The notes beneath the pieces were generated by a model. That model ran no database searches. It saw nothing but the letters and a program-made list of their open reading frames with translations, and was not told where the DNA came from. 64,000 nucleotides of DNA from Cyclina sinensis (lineage: Eukaryota > Mollusca > Bivalvia > Venerida > Veneridae): positions 31,991,290-32,055,289 of the forward strand of contig JAAONU010000016.1 of NCBI GenBank assembly GCA_012932295.1, written 5' to 3'. This document shows positions 1-7,867 of this stretch, piece by piece (within the stretch, counting starts at the first letter, position 1; the number at the start of each line of letters is the position of its first letter). A program made the position numbers and the translations under genes.

Positions 1-302
1 AGTACATGACTTTAGATAACAATAACATTTATAACTCATAGAACATCATTGAAATGCATTTTAAATATAATACATGCCAATTGAGTGGGTGGGGTAAAGT
101 AAACATATTTAGTTAAACGGTCTAAATATTTCTGAGTTATTTAAAATGCCCAAGTTCATGAAAGAAAATGAAGACATACACTCACTCAATGTCAGAAGAA
201 TGCACAGTCACAGCTCTTGACTGTTAAATATAATTATAATCTATACATATCTAAATGAAATATAAATAACTCAGGTCTAAGTGATGAGACCGGTCCGTTA
301 CA
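1..302 (-). repeat. 3' LTR of the gypsy element (partial)
   Basis: The sequence is the same as 10920-11221 apart from one base. It ends on the plus strand with GGTCCGTTACA, so on the element's own strand the LTR begins TGTAACGG. About 1529 bp of this copy should lie to the left of the window. Confidence 0.95.
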
Positions 303-314
303 TTGCCCCCTTCC
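303..314 (-). other. Polypurine tract
   Basis: On the minus strand the bases just before the 3' LTR read GGAAGGGGGCAA, followed directly by TGTAACGG. This is the expected position and composition of the plus-strand DNA primer in LTR elements. Confidence 0.85.
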
Positions 315-1091
315 ATGAAAATTTTGGTCTCCAAAACAATAAAAACCAATAAACTTTAGCTTAACTGACTATTAAAGATAAGCGTAGATGTACTTTTGAA
401 CTTTGAACATATAAAAGTGTAGAAAATATATTACTTCTGCAACATTTTTAACAACAACAACAACAACAAAAAAACAGTAATAATAATGATATTATAACTA
501 AGCGACCTTCTTCCGAAATGACCAAAATCATTAGGTACAAGTACATCAACATGAAAAGGATACATAAGGTTATTGAAACAACTGTTCTTGGTTATTAGTC
601 AGGTAAACTAACTGTACCCATATAATACAATCAGATGTAGGAAATTTTCACAACATTAAACTACGTACATTAAAGTTTTCAACAAATATTATACAAGCCT
701 TACAATTTTAAAAGTTAGGCAATATAAAAAAAACACATAGTGTAAAAACCTACATGTTTGTACAAACAATAAGCAAATATCATTAAGGTTAATTATAGCC
801 TTATTTTGCCAAAGAAAATCGTACCACACCGAAGTGCAATCAATATCCCCACCATACAGGAAAGTAGGTATTCAAATTAATTCTTATCCAACTCAAGTAT
901 GATTATGATCACCTATCACTGAAATAACGATAAAATATAATTTTTGCATAGCAATATCAGTACTCAAATACATAATCATGGGAACTATAACAACAATATG
1001 TTAATACAAAAGCAAGATCTTAAAACTGTCTGTCATACATCACATTCAAGTTGATTTCCTTTTTAACACAGTATGTCAAAACCATTTTTGC
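315..1091 (-). other. Non-coding 3' region of the gypsy element
   Basis: This AT-rich stretch of nearly 780 bp between the stop of the BTB reading frame and the polypurine tract has no long reading frame on either strand. It includes a short CAA-type microsatellite near 453-470. It is probably the 3' untranslated part of the element's messages. Confidence 0.6.
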
Positions 1092-1895
1092 TCAATGTCC
1101 TAATTTGTAAGCTGTAAGCGGCATCACGTTGGCACTAACAACACTACACTGTTCTATCTTTGAGATAACAGCATCAACCAGTGTTGGGAGGCGATAAAAG
1201 CATGCCTCGTAGTACAATTCGTATAAATATCGAAGATCATGAGGCAATGTCCTTAAATCACAAGATTTGTTTCTAAGAAAATTTAATACAAAACGGAAAT
1301 GAGCTGGGTCACGATCAATAAAGTATTGATTCCCATACTTTGGGGTCATTCCTGTAGGTCCCACTGCTTGTGCAAGTAATGAATTGGGATCTTGGTTTAA
1401 TGTTAAGCGAGACGTTTCAAATCTCTGTCCCCCAATGTTTAATATAATGCGCTCTTTTTGCGACTCCTCTAATTCAGGAATGGAAATTGGTCTAGGATAT
1501 CCAGTGCTATAATCCTCTGCACAGTGATTATACTCCTTATCAATTTCATTCTGTTTATCATCTTTTGCGTCGTCTTCCTTCAGACTATTTCCAGTCTCAT
1601 TTACATTAATTTTACCTTTCCTGGTCTCACAATTGTAATTATTGTGATCTCCTGTTTCATTTGTCTTTTTGTCTTCTAAACACCTTGATTCAATTAACGT
1701 TTTTTCATGTTTGCGCTCATCCTTGTTTATGTCTGTCTTTTGACTTTTTTTATATTTACTTATTTCTCTAACAGACCCTTCAATTTCTTTATTTATTATT
1801 TCATTTTCCTTTCTGATAATCTTCTCATTTGAATCGTCTTCCAACTTCTTTTTAGCTATGTCTTGACTCTCACTAATTGTTTCTGTCTTTGGCAT
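1092..1895 (-). CDS. Retrotransposon ORF3, C-terminal part: KCTD/T1-type BTB domain
   Basis: This 267-codon frame has two parts. Residues 1 to about 145 are Lys/Glu/Asn-rich, like the end of the upstream frame. About 150-255 form a BTB domain of the potassium-channel-tetramerisation (T1/KCTD) type: it starts with ERIILNIGGQRFETSR, has FIDRDPAHFRFVLNFLR in the middle, and ends with ELYYEACFYRLPTL. These are the hallmark strand and helix segments of that family. KCTD proteins form oligomers and many recruit Cullin-3, but whether this one does is unknown. The ATG at 1895 lies at the edge of a 13-A run shared with the upstream frame. The matching composition on both sides suggests that this is the C-terminal half of one protein, reached by a -1 slip or broken by a one-base deletion. 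I know of no KCTD domain described in a gypsy element, but could not search. Confidence 0.85.
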   Translation of the reverse strand: MPKTETISESQDIAKKKLEDDSNEKIIRKENEIINKEIEGSVREISKYKKSQKTDINKDERKHEKTLIESRCLEDKKTNETGDHNNYNCETRKGKINVNETGNSLKEDDAKDDKQNEIDKEYNHCAEDYSTGYPRPISIPELEESQKERIILNIGGQRFETSRLTLNQDPNSLLAQAVGPTGMTPKYGNQYFIDRDPAHFRFVLNFLRNKSCDLRTLPHDLRYLYELYYEACFYRLPTLVDAVISKIEQCSVVSANVMPLTAYKLGH

Positions 1896-3721
1896 TTTTT
1901 TTTTTTTATTCCATTTGTTGGCACTCTAATTCCTTTGTTTCCATTTTCATCTCCATTTTTGACACTTTTCTCTTTAGATTTATCTCCCTTTTTCATTTTT
2001 ATTATCTCTTTACTTTCCTTGACTTCACTTTGATTCTTTGGCACTTTATTATCTCTGATTTTTTCCAGATTATCAGCTTTATCTTTATTGTTCAACCCTT
2101 CACTTTCCTGCTCAGCATACAACTTTAATGTTCTGACTTCATTACCTTTCTTTTCATCAACATTTTCCCTAACTTTCTTATCACTGTTATTTATTTTACT
2201 CGGAGTTTCATTTCTTTCTGCTTTCTCTTTTCTTGCTTTTTCATTTTTCTCATTTGACTTTTTCTCACCATCAAACTTCTCCTTGGTATCCTCAACTCTT
2301 CCTTTTCCATATATTTTCCCCTGTTCGTCTTTCAGTCTATCTTCGATATTTAATACATTTTCTTCACTTTTCTTCTGCATAACACTTTCAGCAGTTCTCT
2401 GAACCATTTCACTCTTACCAATTTTTCTTTCTTCTCCGTGCTTGCCTCTTCCTACGTTTTTCACTTCATTAGCTCGATCGGCCTCTCTCCTATCCACCTT
2501 TATACTCTTGTTTTGTTTTTCATCTATTTCCTTCGGATTCTGACAGGGATTATCATCTTGTTTCTTACTATATAAGTTTCCTTTCCTATTCATTTGACCA
2601 TCTTTGTTTTCCAACTCTTCCATTTCAACGGCAACACCACTTGTCTTACCACTTTCTGTCCCTTTTTCATCACTTTTTGTTTGATTACTACCATCATACC
2701 GACTATTATATTTATTACCCAGTTTTGTTTTACTGTCTTTTTCATCTGTTATTTCAGCACACTTATCTGTTTTCTTTTCTTTCCCAACCTCACGAACAGA
2801 TTCTTTATCACATTCTTCTTTAAAACACTTTCTCTTCTTAGTGTCCTTTTTGGATTTTTGGTCCTCCTCAAGCAATCGCTTTTCACCCTTGTTTAATATT
2901 TCTTTCACGATTCTCTTATCCTTTGTCTGTTTGCTTAAACATTTCGCTTTCTTCTTTCTCTTTATTTTCATTGCTTTTCCATCCCAATCACTTTCACTTC
3001 CACTGTCTGATGAATTTAATCGAAATCTTGTCCACGATCTTTTCTTTTTCTTTGTTTGTATAGAGCCATCAGAATTACTGCTCGTCGTAGAAGACGACTC
3101 TGTTTCGTCAGAAGAACTGTCTAAACTTTCACTGGTATCACTACTGTCTGTGGTAGGACTTCTAGAACGACTCTGTAATTTACTTGAACCCTCTGCCTTT
3201 TTAACACTTTCACTTTCCTTTTCGGTACCTTCATCTGTAAAATCAAACTCTTCTTCACTCACATCTTCCAGTTCTAACTTTAGGGCCTTATTTACCACTT
3301 TCCTTTCTGGAGAAACTATTGGTGTTATTGGATCACCTAGCATGTCTTTTATCTCTTCCATAGCTGTCTCCACGTCACTTTCGCCAGTCTTAAAACTTAC
3401 TGAAGTTGGTCCATATTCCTTTTGTAACAATCTGATATTTCTAAGGTATCCTGGCTCAACACTTTTGATTATTCTTGGAAGAACATCTCGTTTCCATCCA
3501 AACAATTTGTCAATTGCCCCTTCACGTAAACCATCTGGGTCCATGAGTTCAAAGTCCTCGGTTCTGACGTTACTACAGCCCTGATGTTTATAAGATCGCC
3601 TGGTGAAAAGACGTCTACATTTTCTGCACTGGTACATAAAATGAGAATGTTTCTCCTGTGCATGTCTACAAGCAATATGGTACTTGTCAAAAACGACATT
3701 CTGGCAGACTACGCACAGCCA
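1856..3721 (-). CDS. Retrotransposon ORF3, N-terminal part: zinc-finger and charged nuclear-type protein
   Basis: The open frame runs from a Met at 3778, but the first 19 codons are a pyrimidine-rich hydrophobic stretch ending in TTTTCAG. I therefore place the real start of the exon at 3721, after a 3' splice site. The exon opens with paired Cys/His motifs (CVVC with later His residues; then CRKC, His, Cys, in a CRKC-x10-H-x2-C pattern), read as two zinc-finger-like units. A compact region of about 90 residues follows, then an acidic and Ser-rich block, then basic clusters (KIKRKKKAK) typical of nuclear localisation signals, and then several hundred Lys/Glu-rich residues with no predicted fold. 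No signal peptide or membrane anchor is visible downstream of the acceptor, so this is not an envelope glycoprotein in spite of its position. The function is unknown; a nuclear or chromatin role is inference only. Confidence 0.75.
   Translation of the reverse strand, partial: WLCVVCQNVVFDKYHIACRHAQEKHSHFMYQCRKCRRLFTRRSYKHQGCSNVRTEDFELMDPDGLREGAIDKLFGWKRDVLPRIIKSVEPGYLRNIRLLQKEYGPTSVSFKTGESDVETAMEEIKDMLGDPITPIVSPERKVVNKALKLELEDVSEEEFDFTDEGTEKESESVKKAEGSSKLQSRSRSPTTDSSDTSESLDSSSDETESSSTTSSNSDGSIQTKKKKRSWTRFRLNSSDSGSESDWDGKAMKIKRKKKAKCLSKQTKDKRIVKEILNKGEKRLLEEDQKSKKDTKKRKCFKEECDKESVREVGKEKKTDKCAEITDEKDSKTKLGNKYNSRYDGSNQTKSDEKGTESGKTSGVAVEMEELENKDGQMNRKGNLYSKKQDDNPCQNPKEIDEKQNKSIKVDRREADRANEVKNVGRGKHGEERKIGKSEMVQRTAESVMQKKSEENVLNIEDRLKDEQGKIYGKGRVEDTKEKFDGEKKSNEKNEKARKEKAERNETPSKINNSDKKVRENVDEKKGNEVRTLKLYAEQESEGLNNKDKADNLEKIRDNKVPKNQSEVKESKEIIKMKKGDKSKEKSVKNGDENGNKGIRVPTNGIKKKKCQRQKQLVRVKT
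1895..1907 (-). other. A13 run joining the two ORF3 frames
   Basis: The plus strand has 13 consecutive T. On the coding strand the upstream frame reads through as four lysine codons and stops about 40 nt later, while the BTB frame is exactly -1 to it. The run contains the slippery heptamer A AAA AAA. A fourteenth A, or a -1 ribosomal slip, would make one frame. A homopolymer sequencing error or a real inactivating deletion is equally possible. Confidence 0.7.
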
Positions 3722-3742
3722 CTGAAAATGAAGGAAAAGTGG
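3722..3742 (-). other. 3' splice site before ORF3
   Basis: The coding strand reads CCACTTTTCCTTCATTTTCAG, then TGG. This is a textbook polypyrimidine tract and AG acceptor, about 160 nt beyond the pol stop. The following TGG is in the ORF3 frame at phase 0. It suggests that ORF3 is expressed from a spliced subgenomic RNA. Confidence 0.6.
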
Positions 3743-3902
3743 AAACACTATTAACGAAACACTTTGAAACAAAAACAAATTCTATACAGTATTCTAATTG
3801 GGGACAATGTAACAAGTTAATTAATCTGAACTATAGATTAGAATTGCCTTCATAGCGTTTTAGTCTGTCATGGTGTACAATCTTTGGTTTGGAACGTTTA
3901 CC

Positions 3903-6900
3903 TTAATTTATTTGGTAAATTACGTCATTTATTTTCTTTAGAATGGTAAACGGTCCAGTCCATCGTCTAGTAAGTTTAGAACTTAAACCTGCCTTGGTCG
4001 TTGGATTGTACAGCCAAACCATGTCACCAGGCGAATATGAATGTTTATTTAACCTTTGGTCATATTGTCGTTTTTGAGACTCGCTCGCGATAGAAAGATT
4101 TTTACGTGCCATTCCATGCACCCTGTCTAGTTTCTCAGCTACATTTAATGCATATTCTGTTTCAGTGTTCTTAATGCTGTCGTCCGGTCTACCTAAGGCT
4201 ATGTCAATTGGAAGTTCCATTTCTCGGCCAAACATTAGACAACTTGGAGAGAATCCTGTACTTTCTTGTACAGAAGAGTTATAAGCCATATTTACAATAG
4301 GCAGAAATGTATCCCAATCTTTCTGATTTTTGGACACAAATTTGGACAACATGTTACTTATGGTCTTATTTGCTGATTCAGCTAAACCGTTGGACTGTGG
4401 TCTATAAGCCGTTGTTCTTGTCTTTTCTGAACCAAGAACGGAACACATTTCTCTGAATACTTGGGATTCAAAATTTGCCCCTTGATCTGAATGTATCTGT
4501 TTAGGTACCCCAAAGACGGAAACAAATTTCTCGACAAAGGTATCTGCCACGGTTGTGGCTTCTTGATTCCTTACAGGAACGGCTAATAACCATTTAGTAA
4601 AGTAATCTACTATCGTCACAACATATTTATTACCATTATTACTTTTTGGCAATGGTCCCATGATGTCTATTCCAACTCTTTCTAACGGGGCTCCTACATT
4701 ATACTGCTTTAGAGCATACTTGGCCCTCCTTAATGGACCTTTTCTTGATGCACATACATCACACGATCTGCACCAATTGCTCACATCACTTTTCATTTTA
4801 AACCAAAAGAACCTATTCCTTACCTTTACTAAGGTTTTTCGTATACCTAAATGACCCCCTGTAGGACTATCATGTAACTCTTTCAAAACATCAGGGATTA
4901 AACTTTTAGGCAGAATAATACGATATTCGGAGGATTTCCGTTCAGTACCTTCCCAAACGTAGTACAGAATTTCATCTATCACTTTTAGTGAGTCAAGTCT
5001 ATTCCAATAATATTTTACTGCTATAGAGTAGGATGAAACTTCAGACCACTCCGGTCTTTTGTTAGTCTCTACCCATTGTTTTACAATGCCTAAGACACTA
5101 TCGTCAGATTGCTTTAGAGAAATTACCTCTTTATTAAGATTTATAACAACTTCAGTTGTAGTTCCTAAAGTATTCGCAACAGTAGAGCTCTCACACGTAT
5201 GAATGTGATTCTCTCCCTTTTCACTTGGGTTCACTGGAACATTTCTATTCTCTTTTACTAAGTATCTATCATCCATGTTCTCGCACGTTGGGGCCGTACT
5301 CATACCGCTCCCTAGTGCCGTTTTGAGAACTTCTAACTTGCCATCAACAAGAGTATCTTTCCGAGTACCTAATTCTTTCTCAACTACTGGCGTTTCCTCG
5401 TCATGGAAGGGGTTCATGGCCTGCATCTCAGACCCTTCGCTGTTACGTAGTTCACCAGCAGTTCTGATATCAACAACATGTGACGGACTCTGAGGGATGT
5501 TTATTTGGCCACCATAAACATCCATCAGATTTTGCTCACCACCACCATCAGAATTAGCTTTTCCACTTAAGCTTTCTGCCGAGTTCTGACAAACTTCAAC
5601 ATTGTTCGTCGTCACCGAACTATCTTTCCTAACAGATTCAGACGAATCTTTTACTACTTTCAAATACTTAGTCTCTGCTCTATCACAATAACTACAACCA
5701 TCTTGAATACAGGGTCGACGTGACAAAGCGTCGGCATTTGAATGCACTCGACCTGCTCTGTGTTTGATTTCAAAATCATATGTTGCCAGAACCTCTAGCC
5801 ATCTGGCTATTTGGCCCTCTGGGTGTTTAAAATTTGTGAGCCACCTAAGTGCTCCGTGATCGCTTCTGATTACAAAATATTTCCCGAATAAATAATGGTG
5901 GTAATGTTTTACAGCATATACCACCGCGAGAAGCTCGCGTCGTGTAACACAGTAATGTCTCTCTTGCTTTGAAAGACACTTACTGTAGTATGAGATTACT
6001 TTTTCTGAGTCCCCTTGCTGCTGGGACAACACACTGCCAAGACCAACTGCACTCGCATCTGTGTCTAGAATATAAAGACCATCTGATCTAGGATAAGCTA
6101 GAATGGGTGCCTGTGTTAAGGCTAATTTCAAAGTTTTGAATGCATTTTCACATTCTTCTGACCACGAATAATTTTCTCCTTTTTCTGTGAGCTTATGTAA
6201 TGGTTTAGCAATAGTAGAGAAATTCAAAACAAATTTTCTGTAATAAGAGCAAAGACCCAAGAAACTTCTGATCTCACGTACATTACGAGGCGTTCTCCAG
6301 TTTTTAACGTCTTCAATTTTTTTTTGATCAGTTGCTACCCCATTTTCGCTTACCAAATGTCCTAAAAAACTGACCTGTTTTTGGAAAAGAACACACTTTT
6401 CCGGGCTGAGTTTGAGGTTTGCCTCGCCAATTTTAGTAAGTATGACATCTAAATTGTCTACATGTTTTTCAAACGATTTTGAATAACAAATAATGTCATC
6501 AAGGTAAACTAAACATTGTTTCCAGGTCAGTCCTACTAGAATTCGCTCCATGAGCCTTTCAAAAGTGGCGGGAGAATTGCACAGTCCAAACGGCATAACG
6601 GTAAATTGCCACAGACCACAGCCTTGTATGGAAAATGCCGTTTTATGCTTATCTTGCTCTGCCATACCAACTTGCCAAAATCCTGACTTACAGTCTAGTG
6701 TGCTAACCCACTCAGAACCTGATAAAGCATCCAATGTGTCGTCTATTCTAGGCAAAGGCTGACTGTCTTTAACAGTGCACTCATTTAATTTACGAAAGTC
6801 ACAGCAAAATCTTATTGAGCCGTTAGGTTTCGTTACCATCACCACTGGGCTACTCCAGGGACTGCATGAAGGTTCTATGATACCTTTCTCAGCCATATCT

Positions 6901-7856
6901 TTTATTTCTTTTTCTGCAACTAGCCTTTTAGCAAGTGGAATTCGATATGGAGCTTGTTTGATGGGTCTGGCTGAGCCCGTATCTATAGTGTGTTCAACAA
7001 TATTAGTTCTACCTATATCATCAGAATTCTTTGAGAAAACATGTTGATGTTTTATAAGTAATGCTTTCACCTGTTCTTGTTGGCTTTCAGATAGGTGCTG
7101 TGTGGACTTCTTGAAAACCTCTTTTAGATGGGATGGTACAATATTTATTTCCTTAATTGGTTCTGCCTCAATTGACTCAACGTTTAATATTTCTGGAGAG
7201 CTGACAGTTTCAAAGAAAGCAGCGACAGTGTTTTTGTAAACCATTTGTGGTTTTGTGTCTAAATTGACAACTCTGATTGGAATATCTCCTTTCCGTGCAT
7301 CTACTAAAGCTTTAGCTATCAATAAACCACTTTTCTCTAAAAATTTTACATTTGGTTCTACAATTCCAACTGTTTTAGACTTTAATCCAGTTGGTATACC
7401 AGGTATGATAAGTTCAGTTCCAGGTGGTACTACCATATTTTCTTTAACTTGTACACGGCAGATACTAAAACTAGAGTCATCATTTCGGTGAAAACATGTA
7501 ACTTCTTCACCATTTAGTCTCAAGCAGTTTTTACCAACATCTATTTGACAATAATGTAACTTAAAGAAATCCATTCCAAGAATACCATCATTTTTTATAT
7601 CAGCCAGGTATACCATATGTTCAATACACTGAGAACCAATTAGAAGTTTAGCCTCTGTTTTGCCAAGAAATGGAGCTGTATCCCCTGTGGCCGTAGTAAG
7701 TGTCATGTTTATGGGTATGACTGATTTTTGACATGGCAATTTATCGTACAGACCTTTACGAAGTATTGTTACATTAGAACCAGTGTCAACGAGCATTGAT
7801 ATCGGTTTATTACAAATTTTAACTGTTATGAAAAACCCATCATCCTTCGTCAACAT
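3903..7856 (-). CDS. pol: Gypsy Pol polyprotein (protease, RT, RNase H, integrase)
   Basis: The frame has 1317 codons from the first Met and stays open upstream through the gag overlap to a slippery site at 7934-7940, so the true product is probably Gag-Pol. Domains in order: an aspartic protease with DTG at residues 24-26 and ILGMDFF near 92; reverse transcriptase with MPFGLCNSP and catalytic YLDD near 449; RNase H with DTDAS near 597 and the TRRELLAVVYAVKHYHHYL segment; a spacer of about 280 residues without known motifs; an integrase His-His-Cys-Cys zinc region near 1000-1035 (CRSCDVC); the integrase catalytic core with the three acidic residues in DIMGP, HSDQGANF and GLAESANK; and a C-terminal GPF-type module ending near the stop. 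All catalytic residues are present. I see no chromodomain. Confidence 0.95.
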   Translation of the reverse strand: MLTKDDGFFITVKICNKPISMLVDTGSNVTILRKGLYDKLPCQKSVIPINMTLTTATGDTAPFLGKTEAKLLIGSQCIEHMVYLADIKNDGILGMDFFKLHYCQIDVGKNCLRLNGEEVTCFHRNDDSSFSICRVQVKENMVVPPGTELIIPGIPTGLKSKTVGIVEPNVKFLEKSGLLIAKALVDARKGDIPIRVVNLDTKPQMVYKNTVAAFFETVSSPEILNVESIEAEPIKEINIVPSHLKEVFKKSTQHLSESQQEQVKALLIKHQHVFSKNSDDIGRTNIVEHTIDTGSARPIKQAPYRIPLAKRLVAEKEIKDMAEKGIIEPSCSPWSSPVVMVTKPNGSIRFCCDFRKLNECTVKDSQPLPRIDDTLDALSGSEWVSTLDCKSGFWQVGMAEQDKHKTAFSIQGCGLWQFTVMPFGLCNSPATFERLMERILVGLTWKQCLVYLDDIICYSKSFEKHVDNLDVILTKIGEANLKLSPEKCVLFQKQVSFLGHLVSENGVATDQKKIEDVKNWRTPRNVREIRSFLGLCSYYRKFVLNFSTIAKPLHKLTEKGENYSWSEECENAFKTLKLALTQAPILAYPRSDGLYILDTDASAVGLGSVLSQQQGDSEKVISYYSKCLSKQERHYCVTRRELLAVVYAVKHYHHYLFGKYFVIRSDHGALRWLTNFKHPEGQIARWLEVLATYDFEIKHRAGRVHSNADALSRRPCIQDGCSYCDRAETKYLKVVKDSSESVRKDSSVTTNNVEVCQNSAESLSGKANSDGGGEQNLMDVYGGQINIPQSPSHVVDIRTAGELRNSEGSEMQAMNPFHDEETPVVEKELGTRKDTLVDGKLEVLKTALGSGMSTAPTCENMDDRYLVKENRNVPVNPSEKGENHIHTCESSTVANTLGTTTEVVINLNKEVISLKQSDDSVLGIVKQWVETNKRPEWSEVSSYSIAVKYYWNRLDSLKVIDEILYYVWEGTERKSSEYRIILPKSLIPDVLKELHDSPTGGHLGIRKTLVKVRNRFFWFKMKSDVSNWCRSCDVCASRKGPLRRAKYALKQYNVGAPLERVGIDIMGPLPKSNNGNKYVVTIVDYFTKWLLAVPVRNQEATTVADTFVEKFVSVFGVPKQIHSDQGANFESQVFREMCSVLGSEKTRTTAYRPQSNGLAESANKTISNMLSKFVSKNQKDWDTFLPIVNMAYNSSVQESTGFSPSCLMFGREMELPIDIALGRPDDSIKNTETEYALNVAEKLDRVHGMARKNLSIASESQKRQYDQRLNKHSYSPGDMVWLYNPTTKAGLSSKLTRRWTGPFTILKKINDVIYQIN

Positions 7857-7867
7857 ATCATTTTGGT

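Noticed and set aside
1877..3584. Plus-strand open frames opposite ORF3 (Phe/Leu/Ser-rich)
   Set aside because: They are the complement of Lys/Glu-rich codons on the minus strand and show no domain.
3722..3778. Hydrophobic N-terminus of the ORF3 frame as a signal peptide
   Set aside because: The stretch is encoded by a pyrimidine tract ending in CAG, the signature of a 3' splice site, and is better read as intron.
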